Assembly: GCA_021792355.1 (NCBI GenBank)
Contig: JAJYUV010000004.1
Location: 62,001-126,000 of the forward strand
DNA from: Thermoplasmata archaeon
Lineage (GTDB): Archaea; Thermoplasmatota; Thermoplasmata; Thermoplasmatales; GCA-001856825
Reading direction: 5' to 3'
DNA: 64,000 nt
Below, piece by piece: positions 40,729-48,720 of this stretch. The notes under the pieces were generated by a model. The model was not told the origin of the DNA. It did no database searches and saw only the letters and a list, made by a program, of their open reading frames with translations. Position 1 is the first letter of the stretch. Every line of letters begins with the position of its first letter. The position numbers and the translations under genes were made by a program.

Positions 40729-42405
40729 ATGCTTACTCTCGAAGATCTGTTTGTCGTTGCACTTGTATGGGGCATAGTCATAATCCTGGCCTGGTTCCTT
40801 TCCAAGTACCTGTTCGTAGTATTCACTGGTTCTAAGAGCAGACTGGACAGGATTTTTCTTCCAATCGAGAATTTCATATACTTATTTACTGGGGTTGACA
40901 GCACTAAAAAAATGGGATGGAAGGAATATTTCACCTCGCTATTCCTCCTCAACGTGGGGCAGGCAGTTCTTGCATTCTTCATTTTGATGTTCCAGCAGAG
41001 CTTGCCACTGAATCCCATGCACTATTCAGGCGTATCGTGGTCTCTAGCCCTCAACACAGTCCTTTCCTTTTCCTCAAACACAAACCTTCAGCACTACAAT
41101 GGTGAGACCACACTTTCATATCTAAGCCAGATGTCTGCAATTCAATTCTTGCAGTTCACGTCTGCAGCGACGGGACTGGCTGTTGGAATTGCTGTAATAA
41201 GAGGGTTCGCTGGAAAGACAAAGTCAATAGGGAATTTTTACTTCGATTACGTCAGGTCTCTAACCAGGGTTCTCATCCCCCTTGCATTCATAGCAACCAT
41301 AGTGCTCATTGCACTTGGAGTTCCCCAATCTCTCGGGGGATACTCATCCGTATCAACCCTACAGAAGGGCGCCCTTGAGGTACTCTATAAGGGACCTATA
41401 GCCTCACTGGTCTCGATCATGCAGCTGGGTACGAACGGGGGTGGTTACTTCGGTGCAAATTCGGCTTATCCCCTCCAAAATCCCAGTCAGTTATCAGACT
41501 TATTCGAAATGGGCCTGATGATGTTCGTACCAACAGCCATTCTCTTCGTATTTGGAAGAATGGTCGGGGATAACAGGGAAGGTAGGACTCTGTTCCTCGC
41601 TGCATACGCGATATATGGGATTGATCTCATAATAGCATTCCTTCCCTCGACACATATTGCAGAGGGAATGGAGGTCAGGTTTGGTAGCGCCGCCTCGGTC
41701 TTTTGGACGGTCACTACGACCGCCTTTACGACAGGATCGGTGAATGCGTCACTGTCTGCTTTCAACCCTGTTGTAATACTGACTGCATTTTTTGGAATGC
41801 TTATCCAGGGTGCCCCGGGTGGCAAGGGAGTAGGGGCAATGTATCTCATCATGTTTGTGATAGTGACAATATTTCTGGTAGGTCTAATGGCAGGAAGGAC
41901 ACCGGAATACCTGGGAATAAAGATAGAAGGGCGAGATGTAAAGTTGGCAGTTGCCGCATTTCTTACCCACCCAATCATAATTCTTATTCCGACTGTGGTT
42001 GCATTTGCGATAGGAGCCGAGAAAGTCGTAGGTCTTACTACGAATGCAATAGGTTTTACCAAAATATTTTACGAATTCACATCTGCTGCCTCCAACAATG
42101 GATCGGACTTTTTAGGCGCCTCCGCAAACACTGTTTTTTTCAATATTTCAACTGGTATAGTGATGTGGGCCGGTAGATTTCTACCGATGCTCTTCATGCT
42201 TGCAATAGCAGACAGCGTCGCTGTCAGGAAGAGAAGTCCCAGTCAGGGGTTGAAGACAGGAAGCTTTAGCTTTGTTGTCATCCTGATAGTCAGCATATTC
42301 ATCCTTACAGTACTTACATTCTTCCCGTTCCTTGTGCTGGGGCCAATCCTGCAGTTCCTCCAAGGATTCAAGAACAGTTTTGGAGGTGTGATCTTTGGCC
42401 TCTGA
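40729..42405 (+). CDS. kdpA: K+-transporting ATPase subunit A
   Basis: 558 residues, close to the 557 of E. coli KdpA, with about ten membrane segments. Selectivity-filter-like sequences SFSSNTNLQHY, GTNGGGYFGANSAYP, TTAFTTGSVNAS and SAASNNGSDF are all present. It is the K+-conducting subunit of the high-affinity Kdp pump. ATG with AGGTGA SD four bases upstream. Its 3' end overlaps kdpB by 11 bases. Confidence 0.97.
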   Translation: MLTLEDLFVVALVWGIVIILAWFLSKYLFVVFTGSKSRLDRIFLPIENFIYLFTGVDSTKKMGWKEYFTSLFLLNVGQAVLAFFILMFQQSLPLNPMHYSGVSWSLALNTVLSFSSNTNLQHYNGETTLSYLSQMSAIQFLQFTSAATGLAVGIAVIRGFAGKTKSIGNFYFDYVRSLTRVLIPLAFIATIVLIALGVPQSLGGYSSVSTLQKGALEVLYKGPIASLVSIMQLGTNGGGYFGANSAYPLQNPSQLSDLFEMGLMMFVPTAILFVFGRMVGDNREGRTLFLAAYAIYGIDLIIAFLPSTHIAEGMEVRFGSAASVFWTVTTTAFTTGSVNASLSAFNPVVILTAFFGMLIQGAPGGKGVGAMYLIMFVIVTIFLVGLMAGRTPEYLGIKIEGRDVKLAVAAFLTHPIIILIPTVVAFAIGAEKVVGLTTNAIGFTKIFYEFTSAASNNGSDFLGASANTVFFNISTGIVMWAGRFLPMLFMLAIADSVAVRKRSPSQGLKTGSFSFVVILIVSIFILTVLTFFPFLVLGPILQFLQGFKNSFGGVIFGL

Positions 42406-44521
42406 GGTACCTAACCTGACGGATAACAGGCTTCACTGGCCTTCCATCCTAATTGATTCACTGAAAAGGCTCAATCCCTGGGTGCTTAAGAGCAATGCCG
42501 TGATGTTCATAACAGAATTAACTTTCGTCATAGTTCTGATTATGGCTATAGACCCTACGCTGATTCCTGTGGTATCGAGCCCAACAGAAAGGTTGTTCTA
42601 TTCAGAAGTGGCCCTTATACTCATAGTGACTGTGTGGTTCAGCACTCTCTCAGATTCAATCGCCGAAGCGCAGATCCGAAACACGGCATCGAGTCTCAGG
42701 AAGATGAAGGAGCAGATGACAGCAAAGAGAATGAAATCATCCAACAGGAAGGATGTAGAGATAGTGCCATCTGAACAGCTTCACAAGGGAGACATCATTT
42801 TGATTGATCACGGCGATAAGGTCCCTATCGATTCTGAAGTCCTTGAAGGAATAGCTATGGTGGACGAGTCGCTTCTCACCGGTGAGTCGGCTAACGTGAG
42901 AAAGTCTGTTGGATCCACACTTCTTGGGGGCTCTGTTGTAACGACAGATAGCCTTGTTGCGAGAGTTTCCACCAATCCAGATGAGACTTATGTGAGCAAG
43001 CTCATTAGCCTTGTAGAATCGTCCTCAAGACCAAAGACTCCAAACGAAATTGCACTTACGATTCTGATAGCAGGGTTTTCTGCAATATTCACCATAATAA
43101 TAGTTTCACTACTGTTTCTCGGGGTGGAACTGAGACTAGGAATTGATCTGGCTGTGGTAATTGCATTGTATGTGTGTCTTCTGCCAACCACTATAGGAGC
43201 ACTTCTACCCGCAATCGGTATATCTGGGATAAACAGAATGTCCGTGAAGAGAATCATTGCAAAGTCTGGAAAGGCAATTGAGGCTTCTGGTGACACAGAT
43301 GCCCTTCTTTTGGACAAGACTGGCACAATCACCAGGGGGATGAGGAAGGCTATCAAGTTCATACCTGCAGGCAATCACACAGAAAGGGAGGTCGGAGAAG
43401 CCGCTCTACTGTCTTCATGGGATGACGACACTCCTGAGGGAAAGAGCATAGTTGAACTAGCGTACAACCTTGGCTTCGTGCCTCAAGCGTTTGGCACCAT
43501 CGAGAGATCGGAATTCGAGGAGTTCAGCGCTGCAACAAGGAGGAGCAGCATCAGGCTGAGCGATCTCCAGGAGTTCAGGCTGCCCAAGGGAGGCAGAGGA
43601 ATACTCCAGAGAAAGAGGCTGAGGAGAAAATTTTCACCTGAAGAGCCACAACAGGAGCTGGAGATAGTCAAGGGAGCACCAGACGCAATCATAGATTATG
43701 TGAAGGTTAAGCCGCCTGATTTCGACGCAACGCTTCAGAAGATATCTGAGGATGGTGCGACAATAATGGCTGTAGCGGAAGCAGGGGATGTACTGGGTTT
43801 CATCAAGCTCAAGGACGAAGTCAAACCAGGAGTAAAGGAGAAGATCAAGGCACTTAGAGACATGGACATCGAAGTGGTCATGGTCACGGGAGATCAGCCT
43901 CTTACAGCGGGCGTCATCTCGAAAGACGTTGGGATTGACGACTACATTGCAAAGGCAAGACCAGAGACCAAGTATGAGTTCGTAAAGGAAGAGCAGAAGG
44001 GAGGGAAGATAGTTTCAATGATAGGAGACGGAACGAATGACGCTCCGGCTCTGTCTGCAGCTGACGTTGGACTTGCAATGGCATCGGGAACCGAGCCGGC
44101 AAAGGAAGCTGCAAACATGGTTGATCTGGAATCAAACCCGTCCAAAATAATAGATGTGGTGATGCTCGGTAAGCAGATACTCATGACAAGGGGAACGGTG
44201 ACAACATTCAGCATAGCGAATGATATTGCAAAATACTTCGTGATAGTGCCTATCATGTTTGGTGCGCTGCCAGAGCTTGGCGCTCTAAATGTAATGCACC
44301 TAGGACCGCATCTTGCGGTCATTTCTGCTTTGATCTACAACGCAATCATAATCCCCGCGTTGATACCCCTCGCCCTGAGGGGGAACGTGTTCAAGCCTTC
44401 AAGTACGATGAAGATTTTCCTCAAGAACATAACCATTTATGGGCTTGGAGGGATAGTGCTTCCCTTCATAGCGATTAAGCTTATCGCAGTCCTGATAACG
44501 GTACTGGGGGTGACGATATGA
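42395..44521 (+). CDS. kdpB: K+-transporting ATPase subunit B (P-type ATPase)
   Basis: 708 residues; TTG start with GGAGGTG SD six bases upstream. TGES in the actuator domain, phospho-Asp307 in DKTGT (same number as E. coli), KGAPDAI in the N domain, GDGTNDAPAL hinge. Compared with E. coli KdpB, the N domain holds an extra basic segment of about 28 residues between RRSSIRLSD and LEIVKGAPD (residues about 390-420, KGGRGILQRKRLRRKF). There is also a slightly longer loop (SSNRKDVEIVP) before the TGES domain. It drives K+ uptake by ATP hydrolysis. Confidence 0.97.
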   Translation: MASEVPNLTDNRLHWPSILIDSLKRLNPWVLKSNAVMFITELTFVIVLIMAIDPTLIPVVSSPTERLFYSEVALILIVTVWFSTLSDSIAEAQIRNTASSLRKMKEQMTAKRMKSSNRKDVEIVPSEQLHKGDIILIDHGDKVPIDSEVLEGIAMVDESLLTGESANVRKSVGSTLLGGSVVTTDSLVARVSTNPDETYVSKLISLVESSSRPKTPNEIALTILIAGFSAIFTIIIVSLLFLGVELRLGIDLAVVIALYVCLLPTTIGALLPAIGISGINRMSVKRIIAKSGKAIEASGDTDALLLDKTGTITRGMRKAIKFIPAGNHTEREVGEAALLSSWDDDTPEGKSIVELAYNLGFVPQAFGTIERSEFEEFSAATRRSSIRLSDLQEFRLPKGGRGILQRKRLRRKFSPEEPQQELEIVKGAPDAIIDYVKVKPPDFDATLQKISEDGATIMAVAEAGDVLGFIKLKDEVKPGVKEKIKALRDMDIEVVMVTGDQPLTAGVISKDVGIDDYIAKARPETKYEFVKEEQKGGKIVSMIGDGTNDAPALSAADVGLAMASGTEPAKEAANMVDLESNPSKIIDVVMLGKQILMTRGTVTTFSIANDIAKYFVIVPIMFGALPELGALNVMHLGPHLAVISALIYNAIIIPALIPLALRGNVFKPSSTMKIFLKNITIYGLGGIVLPFIAIKLIAVLITVLGVTI

Positions 44522-44961
44522 AAGGAATGAAGAGCCTGTCTTCTGCTGTGAGACTCACTCTGATTTCTGTTTTGATATGCGGACTAGTGTTTCCGTTGGT
44601 TATGACTGGAATAGGGGAGGTTGCAATGCCTTGGCAGTCAAATGGGTCACAGGTGTATTTCGATGGTAAATCTATTGGTTCAGACATAATTGCACAGAAT
44701 TTCAGCGCGCCTGTTTTCTTCCATCCTAGAAATGATTCTGCTTCCGGGGTGGACCCAGACATTACGATTACAGAAGCCATGAACCAGATACCGAGGATAC
44801 ACAATTCAACTGGAATACCTCTGTCATTCCTCAATTCCACGTTGCAGAAGTACAAGCAATACACACTTTTCTTCTTCGGTACTCCGTACATCAATGTACT
44901 CAATGTGAATCTCTATCTCGTAGAGTCTTACCCGTCAATATACGAACCGTACATACAGTGA
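44518..44961 (+). CDS. kdpC: K+-transporting ATPase subunit C, short form
   Basis: 147 residues against about 190 in E. coli. One N-terminal membrane segment (about 8-34, LISVLICGLVFPLVMTGIG), then the periplasmic-type domain with SGVDPDIT, the KdpC signature. The region after it is shortened and ends YPSIYEPYIQ. ATGA overlap with kdpB. No kdpD/kdpE sensor genes follow. Confidence 0.92.
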   Translation: MKGMKSLSSAVRLTLISVLICGLVFPLVMTGIGEVAMPWQSNGSQVYFDGKSIGSDIIAQNFSAPVFFHPRNDSASGVDPDITITEAMNQIPRIHNSTGIPLSFLNSTLQKYKQYTLFFFGTPYINVLNVNLYLVESYPSIYEPYIQ

Positions 44962-45013
44962 ATTCATTAGCTTCATTGTGCAGGTAATGCTTAAGGTCTG
45001 AATATGACTGAGT

Positions 45014-46048
45014 GTGGCCGAGATCATGGAGGAAAGCGAGGAAGCTGATAACGTCAGGTTCTGGAAAAGACGCGCACTGATCAGCGTTACAACAGGTCTG
45101 ATAGTGTTGTCATCGTCAGTTACATTCTACTTTTCTAGTGATCAGAGAAACTACTTTACAAACATAGCTCTGCAACTTGTCTTCCTCATTCCCATTCTTG
45201 TCATATCGTCTTATCTCATATATTCCCTTGACCTCAGGTACAGGAAAGTGAAGATCGGATATACCAGATACGTCAGGAATTCACTGGTTTATCTTTACAT
45301 AGCATTTCCATTCTGGGTAATATCCGCTGCAGCGATTCTATCATTTGGGAATCCTTACCTGGCGTTCTTCGCTTTAGATGTAATCTTCTTTTTAATAATC
45401 ACTGCGATGGTAACCAACCTCAGAGTACGACTCTTGAAGAGAACATCAAGGGAGATTGAAAATAATGGTATCGTCCAAGGGGCAAGGGGAATTGCAGAGA
45501 GGATGGGAATAAAAATCTCGAGCTTTAGGGTAATTGACTGGAGTAAGGCAAAGATTGCTAATGCATTCCAGACAGGTCTCTCGAAATACTATGTGTTCGT
45601 GACCAACTTCCTTCTGGAGAATCTTTCTGAAGATGAGAACTTGGCCATTATTGCTCACGAAATGGCACATGCTCAAAGGAAGCATCTCAAAAAAACGCTG
45701 ATGTTTGCAAGTGTTACAATGATCGTTACAGGAAACGTTCTCTTTGCCACGATCGTGCTGAAGCTGGGTTATGGGATAAAGACCGGGTTCGTCTTAGGAA
45801 TCGCAACATCTGTTTTCCTCACATTGTACATCCTTCTTCCATTTATTCAGAGGAGGTTCGAGAGAGAAGCAGATGTCATTGCTGCACGCTTTACAGATCC
45901 AAAACTTCTAGCAGACACCCTAGTGAAGGTCGCTCGACTTAATCATTCACCTGTCAATATTCCCAGTTACATGAATCTCAGTCATCCAAGCACCTCTGAA
46001 AGGGTGAGTTACCTTATGAAACTGGAGAATTTGACTAAAAAGTATTAA
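45014..46048 (+). CDS. HtpX-type membrane zinc metalloprotease (M48)
   Basis: 344 residues with four or more membrane segments. The zinc motif is HEMAH, and the third ligand is Glu in FEREADVIAA. The protein ends with HPSTSERVSYLMKL, as M48 proteases do. HtpX degrades damaged membrane proteins. Start GTG 45014; ATG 45026 is an alternative. It is downstream of kdpC by 52 bases on the same strand, possibly co-transcribed. Confidence 0.92.
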   Translation: MAEIMEESEEADNVRFWKRRALISVTTGLIVLSSSVTFYFSSDQRNYFTNIALQLVFLIPILVISSYLIYSLDLRYRKVKIGYTRYVRNSLVYLYIAFPFWVISAAAILSFGNPYLAFFALDVIFFLIITAMVTNLRVRLLKRTSREIENNGIVQGARGIAERMGIKISSFRVIDWSKAKIANAFQTGLSKYYVFVTNFLLENLSEDENLAIIAHEMAHAQRKHLKKTLMFASVTMIVTGNVLFATIVLKLGYGIKTGFVLGIATSVFLTLYILLPFIQRRFEREADVIAARFTDPKLLADTLVKVARLNHSPVNIPSYMNLSHPSTSERVSYLMKLENLTKKY

Positions 46049-46184
46049 AAAGAATTATGAAGAAATAGATATGATATCTTTTTATCTTGCAGTTCCTTTC
46101 AAGCTGACAGATCATTCCGCTCAGTTAATGCGCTGTTTTTTAAGAGAAACAAAATAATATCAAGTCCCGATAAAGAGCATTGCT

Positions 46185-46574
46185 ATGGAGATTAAAGTTG
46201 GACAGAAAACAACCCATACTAGGATTTTCACGAGAGAAGACGTGAAACTTTTCGGCGAGTTGTCTGGTGATAAGGGAATTCACCACATTAAACCAGACAG
46301 TCTTGGTAGAATAATGGTCCAGGGACTGTTGACTGCCACTATCCCTACCAAAATGGGCGGCGACATGAATTTTATAGCAAGGGACGGGTGTTTTCATTTT
46401 CTCAGACCGGTATATGTCGGTGACACGGTGAAGTGCGAGGCGGAAATCACCAAGGCAGAAACCGATGAAAGGTATGTTCGATTGAGCATAGGGACCAGGT
46501 GCGTGAATCAATCCAACGAGGAAGTTATGACCGGAGAGATAAGCGGCGTGATCAGACTGAAGCAGATGCAATGA
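46185..46574 (+). CDS. MaoC-like hotdog-fold dehydratase
   Basis: 129 residues: FTREDVKLFGELSGDKGIHH contains the catalytic Asp and His of the MaoC/(R)-hydratase motif (D-x4-H-type spacing in SGDKGIHH), and FLRPVYVGDTV is the conserved second element. The usual N after the D is absent. It hydrates enoyl-CoA or acts as a related thioester enzyme. An AT-rich promoter precedes it; no fatty-acid neighbours are seen. Confidence 0.82.
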   Translation: MEIKVGQKTTHTRIFTREDVKLFGELSGDKGIHHIKPDSLGRIMVQGLLTATIPTKMGGDMNFIARDGCFHFLRPVYVGDTVKCEAEITKAETDERYVRLSIGTRCVNQSNEEVMTGEISGVIRLKQMQ

Positions 46575-46691
46575 TTCGGTAAACCCGTTCTCCGTACAGT
46601 TTTCATTCTTAATAAATGGTGAAACTTTCAGGGTAAACGTAAAAAATTCTTATTTAACGCATACATGGAGCTTAGTCAAACAGCCATCCTA

Positions 46692-46698
46692 TTATACA
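46692..46698 (+). promoter_or_regulatory. TATA box of the M20 amidohydrolase gene
   Basis: TTATACA centred at 46695, 26 bases before the ATG at 46721. Confidence 0.55.
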
Positions 46699-46720
46699 AT
46701 GATTGCATTGAAAAACAGAG

Positions 46721-47890
46721 ATGGACATGGCAGCAAAAATGGCTTCCGAAAAGATAGAGAATTATCTTATAAAAACGAGAAGAACATTTCACCAATATCC
46801 AGAATTGAGTTTCGAAGAGTTCGAGACGTCAAAGAGAATCGAGGGAGAACTGAAGAAGATGGGTATTACCCCTATCAGAATTGCAAAGACAGGTCTGATT
46901 GCGGATATCAAAGGAAAGTCCGGTGGCAAAACGGTGGCAATAAGGGCAGACATCGATGCGCTCCCAGTGACTGAGGAAAACACTTTCGATTACAAGTCAA
47001 AAAGAGCAGGGGTGATGCACGCATGCGGACACGACTCTCACATCACCATGGCTCTGGGGGCAGCTAAGTTATTAAGCGCAGACAGAGAATTCAAGGGTAC
47101 CGTGAGAATGCTTTTCCAGCCAGCAGAGGAGTCACCGCCGGGAGGGGCAAAGGAAATGATCAGGGAGGGTGCAATTGAAGGGGTTGACTACATCATAGGG
47201 CAGCATGTTGCTTCGGAGGTGCCAGCAGGAAAGGTCGGCATTTACTACGGCCCAATGATGGCTAATGCAGATGAAATTAAGGTGAAATTGGAGGGGGTCG
47301 GTGGTCATGGAGCTGCACCTCACGAAACGACGGATGCCCTCTTACTGGCATGTGAATTTGTTGTACAGGCGCAGACAATTGTTTCCAGAAGAGTACCGCC
47401 ATTCAATCCAGCGGTGGTAACATTTGGAACGTTGCATTCGGGTTACAGGTACAACATAATCGCAAAATATGCGGAACTTACGGGAACGGTGAGGACATTT
47501 GACAAGGAAACGCAGGATTTGGTCAGAAAGGAACTAAAAAAGATTCTTGATGGACTGTCCAGAGCAACGAGGTGCAAGTACGATTTCTCTTACATAAACG
47601 GATATCCTGCAACTATTAACAATGAGGGAGTATCAAAAGTCGTTGAAGAAGTCGCAAGTGAAGTACTGGGAAGGGAAGGAATCTTACATCCAAACCCATC
47701 TATGGGAGGAGAGGATTTTGCCTATTATCTCCAGAAGATTCCAGGAGCATATTATTTTCTTGGTATCGGGAATAAGGAAAGGGGAATTGTCAGCCCAGAA
47801 CACAGTTCTACGCACAAGATAGACGAAAGTGTATTGAAATATGGAACGGAGATTCTGCTGAGAAGCGCAAAGAAGCTTCTTTCACAATGA
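46721..47890 (+). CDS. M20D-family amidohydrolase (N-acyl amino acid / hippurate hydrolase type)
   Basis: 389 residues. Metal-site motifs: MHACGHDSH, FQPAEE, GGHGAAPHE and MGGEDFAYY. The N terminus RRTFHQYPELSFEE is the typical M20D opening. Such enzymes release amino acids from N-acyl (acetyl, benzoyl, indole-acetyl) conjugates. Leaderless, from the TATA box at 46692. The stop is directly followed by the 3' end of the convergent tRNA-Gly. A link with the downstream nitrogen island is possible but not shown. Confidence 0.92.
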   Translation: MDMAAKMASEKIENYLIKTRRTFHQYPELSFEEFETSKRIEGELKKMGITPIRIAKTGLIADIKGKSGGKTVAIRADIDALPVTEENTFDYKSKRAGVMHACGHDSHITMALGAAKLLSADREFKGTVRMLFQPAEESPPGGAKEMIREGAIEGVDYIIGQHVASEVPAGKVGIYYGPMMANADEIKVKLEGVGGHGAAPHETTDALLLACEFVVQAQTIVSRRVPPFNPAVVTFGTLHSGYRYNIIAKYAELTGTVRTFDKETQDLVRKELKKILDGLSRATRCKYDFSYINGYPATINNEGVSKVVEEVASEVLGREGILHPNPSMGGEDFAYYLQKIPGAYYFLGIGNKERGIVSPEHSSTHKIDESVLKYGTEILLRSAKKLLSQ

Positions 47891-47963
47891 TGCGAGCGCC
47901 GGGATTTGAACCCGAGGCATGAGCTTGGCAAGCTCACGTGTTACCAGGCTACACCACGCTCGC
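47891..47963 (-). tRNA. tRNA-Gly (GCC)
   Basis: A 73-nt cloverleaf on the minus strand: acceptor GCGAGCG/CGCTCGC, anticodon arm TGAGC-TTGCCAA-GCTCA with anticodon GCC, T loop TTCAAAT, discriminator A. No encoded CCA and no intron. The 3' end touches the M20 gene stop. Confidence 0.93.
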
Positions 47964-48065
47964 TAAGCACCCTATGAATATGATGATAAAAAACTAACTG
48001 ATTTTCTCGGTGGCATTTTGCCTCTCAATATTTAATGCCACCCGATTTATAGGTAAAACACACTA

Positions 48066-48073
48066 TTTATAAT
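48066..48073 (+). promoter_or_regulatory. TATA box of tRNA-Arg
   Basis: TTTATAAT about 23 bases before the tRNA 5' end; a second box TTTATAG at 48046-48052 is an alternative. Confidence 0.4.
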
Positions 48074-48092
48074 GACAGTAGGATACAGTCTT

Positions 48093-48167
48093 GGGCCCGT
48101 GGGGTAGTTTGGATCATCCTTTTGGCCTTCGGAGCCGACGACCCGGGTTCAAATCCCGGCGGGCCCG
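48093..48167 (+). tRNA. tRNA-Arg (UCG)
   Basis: A 75-nt cloverleaf: acceptor GGGCCCG/CGGGCCC with discriminator G, anticodon arm TTGGC-CTTCGGA-GCCGA (anticodon TCG), and T arm CCGGG-TTCAAAT-CCCGG. No CCA encoded and no intron. Confidence 0.9.
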
Positions 48168-48372
48168 CTTATAAAATGTGTATCTCCTTCCACCTCTCGT
48201 CTTGCAATGAAACCGAGGTACCCATGTTTAAGTCGCAAGCAAATATGACGAAAAGTCTGTCATTGGTAGAATAAGGGTATGCTGTCTTTTGTATCTCCAG
48301 AATTAATTAAAGGATTTACATGAAAATATTATCATGAAAATCACTGAATAATAGAGGATTTATTCATAATGG

Positions 48373-48378
48373 TTATAT
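48373..48378 (+). promoter_or_regulatory. TATA box of the microprotein pair
   Basis: TTATAT centred at about 48376, exactly 26 bases before the ATG at 48402. Confidence 0.5.
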
Positions 48379-48401
48379 GAACTTGTTTGAATTATGAGAA
48401 C

Positions 48402-48521
48402 ATGATTATTCAGTCCGAGGAGTTGCCTCCTTTTGGTTTGCTGTTTTGGTTTATTGTAGTCGGTGGTATAATAGGAACTGGAATAGCTATTTATCTCAAA
48501 ATTAGGAGAACGAAAAAATGA
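48402..48521 (+). CDS. 39-residue single-span membrane microprotein
   Basis: A short ORF (MIIQSEELPPFG...) with one hydrophobic segment at about residues 11-33 (rich in Gly: VVGGIIGTGIAIY) and a basic C-terminal tail KIRRTKK, which predicts a cytoplasmic C terminus. The TATA box at 48373 is at leaderless distance. The stop overlaps the next ORF's ATG in an ATGA, and the large permease gene follows 200 bases later. Size, single span and coupling suggest a small accessory subunit of a membrane transporter or enzyme, e.g. like MetS-type transporter subunits; no homology is claimed. Confidence 0.55.
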   Translation: MIIQSEELPPFGLLFWFIVVGGIIGTGIAIYLKIRRTKK

Positions 48522-48628
48522 TAAAAGGTGACTGGTTTTTTGTTTTCGTTTATTCTGGAGTTATAGGAGCTATCTTTCTAATCTTTTATGTATGGGTATA
48601 CATCATACCCCACGCTCTGCCTCCTTAG
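48518..48628 (+). CDS. 36-residue single-span membrane microprotein
   Basis: MIKGDWFFVFVYSGVIGAIF... with a hydrophobic span at about residues 6-30 and a short tail HALPP. It begins in the ATGA overlap with the preceding microprotein (48518-48521), a typical coupling signal. With few charged residues at the C terminus, the topology is probably opposite to that of the first protein. It is too short for common gene callers. Function unknown. Confidence 0.5.
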   Translation: MIKGDWFFVFVYSGVIGAIFLIFYVWVYIIPHALPP

Positions 48629-48720
48629 CCTATTCGCTGATTGTCGTTTGATTACATTAGAGAGAGGTTATCAACGAATTATCATACAATAATTTATGAA
48701 TCCGCTAGCTATTCAATTAT

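Noticed and set aside
41487..42062. 191-residue minus-strand ORF inside kdpA
   Set aside because: It is the antisense of strongly conserved KdpA sequence and has no promoter or family pattern.
47888..48167. tRNA-Gly and tRNA-Arg region considered as an integration site of a mobile element
   Set aside because: No integrase, no duplicated tRNA 3' end and no foreign-looking genes adjacent were found; the island at 48.4-62.3 kb has similar base composition to the rest.
48319..48341. Two copies of CATGAAAAT 14 bases apart, considered as start of a repeat array
   Set aside because: Only two short copies in AT-rich sequence; no CRISPR-like repeat-spacer pattern.
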